NCBI GenBank assembly: GCA_032158125.1
Contig: JASKOT010000029.1
Span: forward strand, 124,001-188,000
From: Papiliotrema nemorosa
Lineage: Eukaryota; Basidiomycota; Tremellomycetes; Tremellales; Rhynchogastremaceae
Direction: 5' to 3'
Length of the DNA stretch: 64,000 bases
The notes under the pieces are model-generated. The model did not search any database and had not been told where the DNA came from. It worked only from the letters and a program-made list of their open reading frames with translations. The position numbers and the translations under genes were made by a program. Shown in pieces: positions 1 to 11,389 of the stretch. Numbering within the stretch: position 1 is the first letter of the stretch; each line of letters begins with the position of its first letter.

Positions 1-247
1 TACATACAGGTGACACGAGTTGACAATGGCCCACGACCATGTACTAGTAAATCATCTATCCGGACAGTGTCCATTCATCCAACCATGACAAATATAGAAG
101 TAACGCTACAAGCCCAAGAGATCGCTCATCGCACCAGGCGGAATGAGCTTCAGATAAAGAATGACAAAAAGGTCGGTGATATGGCTACAGCGTGGTTGTA
201 CAAGGATCGACGACTCTGTCTCGATCTCGATGTGCTTTTGGAGTCGA

Positions 248-813
248 TTACTCGTTCCACCACCAGGTGATGTCGAACATGCCCTCGTCGTAGTCTACCA
301 TCAGCACACGCTCTTCCCTGTCCAAGCATAAGGTATACTCACTCCACCCGTTGAGCTCTCCAAAGGCTTGAGGAGAGAGATCGAGAGAGCCCCAAGAGCA
401 AGTTGGGCATTCATCCGCGGCGTAAGCCTGACCATCAGCTCTGGTTGACGCGCACGGTCGAGCAGCGACCAAGGTGAGAAGAGGGAGGGTAGTACTCACA
501 GCGACGGTGTTACCGTTGGCATTGTTTTGGATGGTGAGCCACTTTCCACAGTGTCCTCCATTATCGAATTGAGCCGAGTTGACAGCGACAATCATATCTT
601 GGTCTACACCATCAGCTCACTCTCCTTGCAGGTCATCAAACCGTACTCACCACTGTTGGTCCATCCACATGCACCGAGACCGACCTCGAAGAAGGTAGCG
701 CTACCTGAAGAAGAGTCCCTCTTCGCTGGCGAGACATCGCTCTGGGGAGCAGGGGCAGGCGAGGCGGTAGCGAGACCGAGGAGCGCAAAGAGGGCAATGG
801 TGGATTTGAACAT
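248..813 (-). CDS. Secreted expansin-like (double-psi beta-barrel) protein
   Basis: Four exons joined over introns 604-650, 428-499 and 295-342 give 132 residues. The ATG at 813 opens a typical signal peptide (MFKSTIALFALLGLATA) followed by a short Pro/Ser linker. The rest is a DPBB/barwin-like fold of the RlpA/expansin-like family: CGWTNS, the NSAQFD strand, CGKW, then ADECPTCSWGSLDLS, which corresponds to the conserved D-x-C-x-x-C block with the catalytic-type Asp, and a terminal W-rich end. Such small proteins are secreted and act at the cell wall or on polysaccharides without a proven enzyme activity. The next gene to the right on the same strand is a longer paralogue. The spliced frame is continuous and the exon sizes sum to 133 codons. 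Confidence 0.82.
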
Positions 814-820
814 TTTGACA

Positions 821-1937
821 AGAGGGTACAGCGATTGCGCGAGGGGGCTATGTACAGTGTACTTTTTGGGTTGGAATCGAATGAAGCTGAAATCTGGCTG
901 GAAAAGCGGTCTACTTTATACCCCTCTGATGGATCGTACAGACTTGACGGATCGGCCACAGGTCACCAGAAAAAGAGGTCTTTCGGTTGGACCTCGAACT
1001 CTTGATGCCTGGCATAGATGAGTGATCGAAATACATGTGCGAATCCGCAGCTAGTTACAAGGGTGGAGATCTGATATGATCCGAGTATAGAGCACAGGAC
1101 CTTGCCTAGGTAGAGGGCTCGACTTGACGAATCGTCAGTTAGTCACTAGGTGGAAGATTTCCGGTCGTCTGACGGGGACCTAGCGGAGTATCATGACGTC
1201 CGAGACAATCTGCTTTCCAAGCGTGGAGGTCGAGGCATCTCGGGGAATCTACATGGTATGAGGTATGATCCTGAGTGCTGTTCTGGGGTGTTGGAGCGGG
1301 GTGCATGACATGTACAAGGTCGTTTGTAGGGACTTGCCCCGTCAGAGACCGAGGATGCAAAGTCGAGACTCTCTTTTTTCTTTGGAAACCCTTGAAAAGA
1401 TTAGATTAAAAAATGGGGGTGCGAGGTGGAGACGGGGTGACGTCACGACTTTTGGATCCGGTCGCTGAGACCTATGTGCGGTGCAGGTACTTGGATGCAT
1501 GCAGTCTTCGCGCTGTCACCAGTGTACGGTGTTTCTATGCACGGATGAAATGTGCACGAGGAAGCCTAGGTGATCGAAGGACTGCAGTGTAACCTCCGAG
1601 AGTGCAACCTCTCGTACATAGGACGGAGTACCCCCTGGAGCAGAGAAGGTCGAGCCGCTCTTGCAAAGCGGAGGACAAGATGGAATGGCAAGTGCCATGT
1701 CATGTTTGGAGTTGGGTGCGCGCAGCGCTGCATGTCTAAAGTCTATCACTACAAAGTCAACGGCACTGCCGCCATATCAAGCATGAGGTCTAGCCTCTGC
1801 TCTATAATGGGTGATCACCAGGACCACGTTGTCGTATCGCATACACGGTCGTTTCGTCGTATCGTGCCCTGCACTTTATTTCTCTCCCCTCTCCCACGCG
1901 GCCCAAGTCAACCTCTCCATGATGGGGCAGGTCTCGC
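821..1937. other. Gene-free stretch between expansin-like genes
   Basis: Apart from the promoter of the gene ending at 248, I see no ORF with a recognisable protein, no repeat and no RNA gene here. Short ORFs on both strands lack ATG starts or coding character. Confidence 0.5.
914..920 (-). promoter_or_regulatory. Candidate TATA box (TATAAAG)
   Basis: TATAAAG reads on the minus strand about 100 bp upstream of the start codon at 813, a plausible distance for this secreted protein gene. Confidence 0.4.
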
Positions 1938-2784
1938 TTAAGCAAAGTCCCATTTGATCGAGAAGACTCCAGCATCCATGTTTCCATTGTGCAAGGCCGA
2001 GAAGAGTCCCTCGGACATGTCCAAATCACCGTAAGAGCATCCAGGGCAGAGATCGGCGATTTGGGCAGTGGCAGTATTTCCGGTGACTGTATCGGTAATC
2101 TTGATGTTCTTGCCCTGCTTTGTCAGATCATTGCCCCAGGAAGCGATGATGGGCCAGAGACTTACACAGACGGCACCGCTGTACTGAGCAGCGTTCATGG
2201 CGACAATGTAGTCACTTCCAGAGTTGGTCCAGCCGCAAGCCTGAAAGTCAGCGATGTGATCTTGGTCCTCGAGGCGTAGGGAGACTTACACCGAGACCAG
2301 CAGCGTAGTATGTAGCAGTACCGCTGAAACTGCCCGACGCGGGGGCGGTCGAAGAAGTCTCGACAGGCACAGAAGAGGTGGTCGAGGTGGAAGAGGTTTC
2401 GGCAGGGGTGTAAGAAGACGTCGAGGTCGAAGTGACATCCTCAGTAGGGGCAGTAGCGTAAGCCACAGCTGCGTCGACGGTGGACGAGGTGGTGACGGCG
2501 GAGGTGTACGCTTCTTCAGGGATGACCGAGCTCGTAGCGTTGTATCCGCAGTACGCGCCAGTCAAGTTGTAAGAGGTAGAGTTGTACAATGTCGAATTGG
2601 CCAAAGTCGAGTTGCACAGGGTAGCGTTGAAAGAGGTCGAGTTGAACGAGGTGGTGTTCAACGGGGTAGAGTGCAACGAGGTCGATTCGACCGTTGCGTT
2701 TTGACCCGACTTGGCCTTGCAGAAAGGTCGGGCAGAAGTCAACGAGAGGACCGAGAAGAGGGCGATGAGTTGAGTGGTGAACAT
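1938..2784 (-). CDS. Secreted Ser/Thr-rich expansin-like (DPBB) protein
   Basis: Introns 2241-2289 and 2115-2165 give 248 residues. The ATG at 2784 was chosen because it begins a signal peptide (MFTTQLIALFSVLSL); the open frame runs further upstream without another good start. Residues 20-165 are a low-complexity stalk: first a run of N-glycosylation sequons (N-S/T-T/S about every 5-6 residues), then a Ser/Thr-rich stretch with V-P-V-E-T-S-S units. The C-terminal third is the DPBB domain with ACGWTNSGSDYIVAMNAAQYSG, CGKNIKI and ADLCPGCSYGDLDMS. It resembles glycosylated wall-associated expansin-like proteins of basidiomycetes. It is a paralogue of the gene at 248-813, and both carry an intron near the CGWTNS block. 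Confidence 0.85.
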
Positions 2785-2958
2785 TTTTGCGTGTCCGGTC
2801 GAAGATTCGTTTTGTTTCGTGATAGTGGTCGAGTGAGTGATTGTCGCGTCGAGCAGTGGTAGTTGCTTCAAGCAAAGTTTTATCTCTTCGTCAAGTCGAG
2901 CCGAGAAATGTCAAGAGTGGGTTGAAAGAATGTGAGTGAAAGTGAAAAGAAGAACACG

Positions 2959-2965
2959 TTATATA
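2959..2965 (-). promoter_or_regulatory. Candidate TATA box (TATATAA)
   Basis: TATATAA on the minus strand lies about 175 bp upstream of the ATG at 2784 in an otherwise unremarkable intergenic region that also serves the divergent GH3 gene. Confidence 0.35.
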
Positions 2966-3573
2966 CGTGTGTTGTCGACCTGACGCATGGTGTTCCCAAC
3001 CCTCGAAAAAGTTGCACAAGTCTGGAACTGTGGTTTGTTATCCAAACTTGAAACACCCTCGGAACCCCCTTGATGTGACGCGATAGATCGACCCTGACCG
3101 ACTCGCTCTCCTCTTCCGCCTGCCAATCTGGACCACTCAGGGTAAATTAGGGGGGTTGCGTCGTTTCATCATCACCGAAGAAAGAAGACTGAAGGACTCG
3201 TGTCGAGCACGAGACCGACTGCGAGACTCGAACAGTCATGTCTGGATCGGCAAGATGATACGGGACCTGCAGACCGAAAGCAAAGCGAGAAGTCAAAATG
3301 AATTCTTCGCTGACGGACCCCGCTTCCCCAGGTAGGAACAAGGGGATGATCATCGGAACCGAACCAATCGTTCGGTGACGGAATCAAGTTGGAGCGAACT
3401 CTGTAACTTACTCGAGTGTATCTTATCACTCGGTCGAGTATTTTGAAGAACAGCAAGATCGGGGCCGAGACTTTCTGAGACGGATCACCAAGAGCATGTC
3501 ATAGATCGCCGAGACAGTACACGGCTCTCAAGCGGAAAAGGCACTGTGCGCCGTGCATCATCATCGATTTCTG
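2966..3573. other. Divergent intergenic region, no gene seen
   Basis: The space between the secreted protein gene and the GH3 gene. ORFs here lack coding character; it presumably holds the GH3 promoter and 5' UTR. Confidence 0.4.
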
Positions 3574-5843
3574 ATGTCCAACGATCGGTTTTCGCACTTG
3601 GTGCAGGAAATCAAAGCGGATAGAATCACCACCGCTGTCGCTGCAGACGCTCTATACGAGGAGCTTTTTCCGGATGAACAACTTGCTCTACTCCAAGGAA
3701 AAGCTCATCCAGTCACTTGGGTCAAGGACATCATCACTCTAGGATACTGCGGTAAACCTGTAATTGCGGCGGAAGTCGCTCGTCTCGGTATCCCGGGCAT
3801 ACGATTCAGCGACGGTCCTCGGGGGCTGAACACTGGTACTGCATTCCCAACTCCTTCCACTCGCGCCAACACCTTCAACGTAGATCTGGAAGAAAGAATC
3901 GTGAGTCCCTCTCGCAATACAGTAACACAGACTGTCATCTGACAATATAGGGCCAGGCGATCGGACGCGAATTACGTGCGTTTGGCGGCAACTACTTCGG
4001 AGGGGTATGTGTCAACTTGGCTCCTAATCCTAAATGGGGTAGAACGCAAGAATCATACGGTGAAGATCCGCTTCTCATCGGTTCAATGGGATCAGCGTTA
4101 TGTCGCGGCGTGTCGGTCGACGCCATGGCGTGCGTCAAGCATTTCGCTCTGAATTCAGCAGAGAACAAGCGGTTCAGCATCAATGTGGAATGCGACGAGG
4201 ATGTGATGCACGAGTGTTATTTACCGCATTTCCGACAATGTCTCGAAGAGGGAGGAGCGGAGAGCTTGATGAGCGCTTATAACATGGTCAATGGGGAATA
4301 TTGCGGTGAGAACAGGTATCTGCTCAATGAGGTTGTCAGAGATGTCTGGGGACTGAAGGATGTGGTCATTACCTCGGATTGGTGTTTCGGTTTCCGCGAT
4401 GCTGCAAAGTCGATAAGCGCCGGACTAGACATCGAGATGCCTTGGAGGAGCATCCGAGCGATACACTTGCCCAAACTCATCAAGAATGGGCAAGTCGATC
4501 CGGAAGATATCGCAGCAATTGGCAGACGAGTGCTCCGTGCCCTGCTCAGATACTATGTCCGCATCGACGGGTCTCCGACCCCACCTAGGGAGATTATACG
4601 ATGCGAGCGACACCGTATGCTGGCGAGGGAAGCCGCAACTCAAAGTATGGTCCTCCTCAAGAACGATGATATTCTCCCTTTGGACTCCAAGATCAAGCGA
4701 CTGGTGGTGATAGGTGAACTGGCAGTGTCCACACAAACAGGAGACAAAGGCTCTTCCGATGTCAGAGGTGATAATGTGATATCACCTTTAGCAGGATTGA
4801 AAGCGCAACCCGACGTGATCATCACTTATGTCGATGGGAAAGACGTCTCTGCTGCCATCTCAGGGTGCAGTGAGGCAGACGCGGTATTCTGCTTGGTAGG
4901 ATACACCGGATCAGACGAAGGCGAAGGCGGGATGGAAAACCTCACACCGTCAATCTTACACGCGACCATCCCCAACGTCTTTCCATACGAGTTTCTCGCT
5001 ACACTCATCTTGTGGCTTATCTCGACTGTGTTGTGTCTGGTGCGTCTGGTCACTCGCAAGAAAGAGAGGTACGGCGGCGACCGAGTGGATATGAAGCTTC
5101 GCCAATCCGACGAAAACCTTGTCCTCGCACTGGCAGAGACTGTAGGGGACAAACTGATCATTGGTCTCGAAACCAGTTCACCTGTTATTCTCCCCTCCAA
5201 GATCCGAAACCAGGCTGCCGCAATCCTAGTGACAGGCTACGGAGGAAGTCAATTCGGACACGCACTGCGAGATGTTCTGTTCGGCGAGGCAGAACCGACT
5301 GGACGATTAGCATACAACATCCCGATCACCGGGGAAGACGTATCGAGTATCAAGCTTGACGCGCCGACTGTGCGATATGGTCGGTGGTGGGGATACAGAC
5401 TATTACAGAAGGAGGACAAACGGGCTGCATATCCATTCGGATTCGGGCTGGGGTATGGCAAAGTGGCCTTTGACGCGAAAGGTCTCTGTGCGCCCAATTT
5501 GCTGAGGTCGAGGTTCTTTGAAGTGTCGATTCCGGTGGAGAATGTAGGAGAGAGAGAGACGGATTGGGTCGTACAAGTCTACGCTGGAAAAGTGGATAAT
5601 CGACTAGAAATCGACTACAAGCGAGTGTTAGTCGGATTCACGCGGATCAACATTCCCGTTGGGGAGATGGTGGTCGCAATGGTGAAATGCCGGTTGGATC
5701 CTGTATCACATTGGAACGCTCATTCGCGAGGATTCGACGTGGCTGCAGGCGACTACCGGCTAGAAGTCGGATCATACGAAGGAGACGATAGCGTATCGGC
5801 GGTAGTTCCTGCAGACCGCATTTCGTGGTCAGCAAGGGTTTAA
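3574..5843 (+). CDS. Glycoside hydrolase family 3 beta-glucosidase-like protein
   Basis: One intron (3901-3950) gives 739 residues from the ATG at 3574; upstream in-frame codons include only GTG. The N-terminal TIM barrel carries RFSDGPRG, NPKWGRTQESYGEDP, VKHFALNSAE (the conserved K-H) and SDW near residue 252, whose Asp is the GH3 nucleophile. The second domain has SDEGEG, where the acid/base Glu lies in many GH3 enzymes, then VTGYGGSQFG, a PTGRLAYNIP block and a fibronectin-III-like tail. There is no signal peptide, so it is probably cytosolic and acts on small glucosides or xylosides. Odd feature: a strongly hydrophobic stretch followed by R/K residues at about residues 454-479, inside the second domain. 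The substrate cannot be told from sequence. Confidence 0.88.
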
Positions 5844-6010
5844 AAGCAGAAGTGAAAGAAAGATGTAGCCGGCTACAACTTCATGTAACATTATCGTTGT
5901 ACCCCACTGGATGGGTAAAGACTATGTACAAAACGATCAGTGCTCAGACTAACAGTCATACTCTGACGTTCTCGAACAGGTATACAAGATGTCATCTATT
6001 TCGTCGAGAT

Positions 6011-9000
6011 TCACCGCTTCATGACCTGTTGCAACAACCCCATCATCCCCACATCTTTCAAAAACCCTTCATCTTCTTCCTCTCTTGACCGCCCCAGATC
6101 GTAGCCTCTCACAGCGCCTTTCGTACCGGCATAGGCATCTCCAGACTCGTCAAGTTTCACCTTTTTATTCCATTCATCCTCCTCGTCCTCTTCACTCTCC
6201 TGTCTCTCTTTCATCGTCTCTAGCCTGGAGACTCCCGGTGAATTCATCCATGCTCTTTCGTAGCTTCGACTTCTCTGTCCTGCTCCCCGCTTGCGCTCCT
6301 CCAGGCCGAGACCCCTTCCCTGGGCGGTTATGTGACTGCCGTGAGGATACTCTCCCATATCTCTAGGTCGTGGCGAATCGAGGTTTTGCTGATGCATGCC
6401 AACAAGGCGATCTAGGAAGATGGACGATGCCGGATCAGAGGGTTGCCAATCCGGATGTGTCGCTTTGAAATGCAAGAAGCTCTTCTCCATCTTGTTTTCG
6501 TTGCTCCTCCATCCCCGATCCCTCGAGATGTCATTGGTTTTGCCGCTTCCTCTTGTCGCGATCGGTGCGGGACCACCCAATCGGCCTTCATCGGCAGGCG
6601 GTGAGAGTGGATTGTCACCCGCTTTCAGGTTACCATGTCGCTTAAAGTCGAACACGGCGAAAGAGCAGACGTAACCTACCCCATCGACGTGCACCGTGAA
6701 TTCTCGGAAAAAGTCGATGATGGCTCCTGCGCAAGGGGGGAGCGAGAAGAGCAGAACAAAGGGAGTAAGGAGGACCGACAGGAGTTCTGTGAAGAAGATC
6801 ACGACCTTCAAAGCAAAAAGTTTGCCAAACTCGGCATGGACCTGTCTGTCAGCTAGCTCCCAAGGGGGGTAAACATCGGGCAGCTGACCATCCGGGAGTG
6901 CATCTTTCCCCGCCATTCACCCGGCAGGTAATGAGTCCACCTGACCACCTCGCGGAGATTCGCATCGGGATCGAAGACCATATTCTCTTCCGGTACCATG
7001 CCCCTGGTAATAGCTAGAATTGATCCAAACAGACCGAGATAGAATAGAACAGTCCGGTGAGGGGTGATTTCGAAATGAAGGAAGAGGTCGGGGTCAATAA
7101 GAGATGCGACCAGGAGAACAGCCGCAAACGACCCAGCGATGAAGACCACGAATCTGCAAGTCAGTCCGCGTCACCTAACGGAGGTAATCAGGCTGACCGC
7201 ATAATCAAAGCGGTCCGCTCATTTGGAAACTGGTCGATATACTCTTTGGCTGTAGGGTAGCTTCTGTCCAGTCTTCGCTCGAACAGATGAGGCAATTCAT
7301 TGAATTCGCGAAATTTCCACTGAGCGTATGGAGTGTATTGTCGACTGGAAATGGATGATGGATTTTTGTGATATTCCTATTCAGTCAGCTCTGGCCGAGG
7401 CCTGATCTCAAGCAAGAACTGACCTCGAAGTATCGGAAGAACGAGAACATGAGGAGATACACTACGATGAAAGGGGCAAAGATGGCGTTGAGTACACCCA
7501 TGAAGACGAAACGCCGTCTCAATCTGACACGTCAGCTACCCCGGGTAAGAGAAAGAGGGTACACTGACCCCTCTACTAGATCTTTCCTCCTTCTCTCCCG
7601 TACAAACTCCTTACGAACCTGTCCTCGATGGTCGAAGAGAAAACCCATCAAGCAGAATCTCAAATTCCACTCGAGCGCCTTGGTCAAGGTATTCTTGCCA
7701 AAGCTGATGTACCTCCTCTCGGCAAATTGAGCGTGAGAGGGCAGAGATGAGGGCGACAGCGGAGCAAGGAGGGAGGAAGGGATGAGGTGGGCCATTGAAT
7801 GTGGGATAGGGAGGCGGAAGCGGAGATCCAGAAGGTCTTTGTTGAACAAGGCGATCAGATAGTTCTCCTGTCGCAGGATACGACTGAATGTCAGCTTCTT
7901 CATTGCAGCACAAAGCCCTTGCAACTCACTTGGCCACGTCGTGCGCATCTAGCTTTTTCGGATCGCTCTTCCCGGCATCCTCGACCATGTCTGCCAAAGC
8001 ACCGCCCTGTCCATTGGAAAGTGATGCGACAGCATTGTGTTGCCTAATCTCGCCAATGAGCCGCACAATCTCTGGCCACGGCAGAGTCTGTATATCCGCC
8101 TGAAGTCAGCTAGGGGGAAAACTAGACCATTGAGCTCACATCTGGGATGCCCAAAAGGTGTATATAGAAGCGATACATCTGCACTAGCCGAGGAAGAGAG
8201 AGTGCGAAAGTGACCAGCTGGAAGATGTAGAATGCCGAAACGGAGAAGATGAAAATCATGTGCGGAAAAGAGCCGCTACTTGTCAGCTGTAACTAGAGCC
8301 TGGCAGTCTTGACTCACCGTGTGATGCATTGCCCGATAAGTACATCGTCGAGCCTCCCGATCGAGTTGGGTCCAGAAACGGTGTTGGCGAGCTTCGAGTA
8401 GTCGATACATGACAGAAGGAAGGTTGAGAAGGCAATGACGAAAAAGGTGGTTCTGACAATGAGATCCTGTGGCTGTACCTCGGACATGAGGGCTCACAAA
8501 AGATTGAGCACCCTTGCAAGTGCTATGCAGTATATGCCTTTTCCTTTGTAATACGCATACACCTGATGATGAGCTCTGCCAATGCGATTCCATGCCAGCT
8601 CACCTCTTGCAAGAATCCGTCCAGATCCTCAACATTCACCCAGTTCCACAGAGCCCTCTCATACTCGTCCAAGCCAGCTTTTGCTTTGATTCTTTTCCGT
8701 TTAGATATACCAAAGCCAGCATATCGTCCCGCTTCTACCGTCTCGTCTTCGCCATCCACCTCCGCTCCGGGTTCAGTGGGTACGGGTGCATACTTTCTCC
8801 CTCCTGACACCTTGCTCTTTCCTTTACCTTTTCGATCCTTTCCAAATGGCAGCTTTGGATCCAGATATCCCGATCCACTTCCCAGCTTCGGGGAAGCCTT
8901 TTTGGTGCTTGATCCAGAGACGGCTCGAGGCGGATGAGCGGGTCTGGGAGGTTCTCTGAATGTCGGGGTCAATTTGGACGAGCTGGCCTTTGGCAAATCT

Positions 9001-9575
9001 GGTGAAGTCGACGGGTCCCTAGAGGAGGTATGTATGGAGGAGTTCAAGGCGGTACCTTCTAGTCCTGAGGCGTACACCGAGATGGTCGACGGACCAGGGG
9101 AAGTGCTTCTACTTCTACCCTCAGAAGTCGAGCTGCTTGGCGCATGGAAAGGTCCAGGACTTCTCGACCTCGGCATGGCAACAGGTGGAGATCTAGGCGT
9201 GCGTTCACCTGATAGTCTCGCCTTTTCAGGAGAAGGCTCACCGTACAAAATCGACCTGGGCGGCCCTTCATCCTCGGAGGAAGAAGAGTTGCTGATTACA
9301 TGTGAAGGGCGCCGAGTGGCAGGTGTAGGCGTGGGACTAAGGTGTCTAAATCTCGAAGATGATTTGAACAATCCCTCGCCGGGGCGATCGTTCTCCTCTT
9401 CTTCTTCTTCCTCTTCGGCAGGTCCGAATTCGGTCGAAGGGTGACCTGATAGTTCGCGTAGGAGGAGGGTGGAAGGGGAATCTGGGTCGGGTAATCGGGC
9501 TGTACTCCTCGATACCGACGCGTAAGGATTGAGCAGATTCAGTATCGAGTTTGACTGTTCTGGTGGGGAAGGCAT
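6011..9575 (-). CDS. ATG9: Autophagy lipid scramblase Atg9
   Basis: Ten exons (introns 8563-8603, 8453-8497, 8276-8317, 8100-8139, 7884-7929, 7524-7568, 7377-7423, 7154-7197, 6842-6888) give 1055 residues from the first in-frame ATG. Atg9 is the multispanning protein of Golgi-derived vesicles that seeds the phagophore and scrambles lipids. Diagnostic blocks in order: [97 protein letters not shown], and [19 protein letters not shown]. The first 300 residues are Ser/Pro-rich and disordered, and the last 200 are charged, as in fungal homologues. The frame stays open 5' of the chosen ATG without another ATG, so the true start could be non-AUG or in an undetected exon. The intron at 8276-8317 could instead end in AAG at 8279. 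Confidence 0.93.
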
Positions 9576-9831
9576 ACCGTTGTCAGTATCGACTCTCACA
9601 TGGGATGAGGGTGGATGGCCTGATAGCTGGATCACCTCGGCTTCGTCACATCCGGGCGGCAACGGTAATAGGCGCGTCAAACATCGTTGACCCCGTGTGA
9701 ATAGGCACGCGAGTTCGACGCGTCTATTTTATACACGTGTAGCCACCTTGATGCATACATCTTGATCGGGTTTCATGTCGATTGGCATATGTCCACCACA
9801 CCTCAAACTCACCTAGAAACTCATCGTCACC
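9576..9831. promoter_or_regulatory. Divergent ATG9/RFC3 promoter with possible ATG9 uORF
   Basis: On the minus strand TATAAAA lies at 9724-9730, and a 12-codon ORF (ATG at 9684, stop at 9646) sits between it and the ATG9 frame. If transcription starts just below the TATA box, this is an upstream ORF in the ATG9 leader. RFC3 starts at 9832 in good context (CACCATGG). Confidence 0.45.
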
Positions 9832-11389
9832 ATGGCAGACACCGAGATGGACATTGATCCTCCTGCTCAGTCCTCCGCGCCAAACGCCATGGCAGCTTTG
9901 ATGGCTGGAGCAAAGGGGAAAGCCAAGGCGGACGCTGAACAGGCTGCTCTGACGGACAAAGAGGCCAAAGAAGCCGAAGCGAGGGAGGGTTTGCCTTGGT
10001 CAGTGGAGCCGTATTCTATACTTGAAGAGGAGCTAATTTCAAGGGTCGAGAAGTATAGGCCGGTGACATTGGACGATGTGGTTTCGCATCAGGATATCAC
10101 CACGACAAGTCAGCTTTGACGTGCTTGGCTGTACTAAACTGACTTTTAGTCGAGAAATTCATCGAGGCAGGGCGTCTACCACATCTACTCTTATATGGCC
10201 CTCCAGGTACGCGCCTAGGTGCTACAGCAAATTCCAGCGGATCTGACGCCCCAGGTACCGGCAAGACATCAACTGTGCTCGCACTAGCAAGGAGGTTGTA
10301 TGGCCCTCCATATCGAAAACACATTTTGGAATTGAACGCCTCGGATGATCGAGGTATAGATGTCGTTCGAGATCAGATCAAGTCGTTTGCCATGACAAAA
10401 GTGCTCTTCTCGTATGTTTTGATATCGCTTCACTTCAGGTCTCCATGGGTCTTGGACACCATGCTGACAGTATAGGAAAGGGTTCAAGCTGGTCATTCTG
10501 GACGAGGCGGATATGATGACCCAAGCAGCACAATCGGCGCTCAGGCGAGGTCAGCTCAATCATTTGAGCTGTTGGAGAGAAAGCTGATCTGAAGTAATCG
10601 AGCAACACACTAAAAATGTCCGATTCTGCATTCTGTGCAATTACGTCAATAAGATCACCCCGGCTATCCAATCTAGGTGTACGAGGTTTAGGTTTTCACC
10701 TTTACCAGAGAAGGAGGTTGCCAAGAAGGTAGACGAGGTGGTGGAAAAGGAGGGGTGGGTGCCACTCTCCATGTCACGACTGCAGCTAATGAGCAGGGTC
10801 AACTTGACTGAAGACGGACGGGAGGCACTATTGAAACTCTCCAAGGGAGATATGAGAAGAGCTCTCAATGTGCTACAGGTAAGTCGGCCGATGACGCCGA
10901 GATGAATGAGCTGATCATCAGGCATGTCACGCGGCATACGACACGGTGGACGAGACGGCAGTGTATAATTGTACGGGAAATCCACATCCTAAAGATATCG
11001 AGCGAGTCGTACAGAGCATGATGTCGGATGAGTTTGGGACCGCTTTTAATTGTCAGTCCATCTTTGTTCCCTCCCTGAGAATGAAACGCTGAGGGTTATC
11101 AGTGATTACCGCTTTGAAGACGGAAAAGGGGCTGGCGTTGCAAGATCTGATATCTGGGGCTTACGACTTTTTGCAGACCGTCGAGCTGCCTACCCAAAGT
11201 CGGGTCTACCTGTTAGACCATCTGGGTTCAACCGAGTCAGTCCTTTCCCAACTACACGATTGTGATTTCAGCTCGGTCGGTCACTGACTCCCCAGGCATA
11301 GATTATCAGTTGGAGGATCCGAAAAGATGCAACTGACGGCATTGTTAGGCGCATTCAAGGTGGCCGTAGAGTTGTCTCAAAAGGTCTAA
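9832..11389 (+). CDS. RFC3: Replication factor C small subunit 3 (clamp loader)
   Basis: Nine exons (introns 10109-10149, 10207-10254, 10412-10475, 10550-10594, 10755-10796, 10879-10921, 11052-11102, 11236-11295) give 387 residues. It is an AAA+ subunit of the RFC clamp loader, which opens PCNA at primer-template junctions in the nucleus. Visible motifs: [13 protein letters not shown], Walker A GPPGTGKTS (about 109-117), [15 protein letters not shown], Walker B VILDEAD, the SRC arginine finger, [11 protein letters not shown], and a C-terminal collar domain. The [15 protein letters not shown] and [15 protein letters not shown] blocks fit yeast Rfc3 (human RFC5) best. It has a basidiomycete-like 60-residue N-terminal extension. 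The intron ending at 10594 uses an AAG acceptor. The gene is divergent from ATG9. Confidence 0.93.

Noticed and set aside
8974..9444. Plus-strand ORF antisense to ATG9 exon 1
   Set aside because: A Ser-rich shadow of the ATG9 N-terminal frame with no homology; the minus frame continues into conserved ATG9 blocks.
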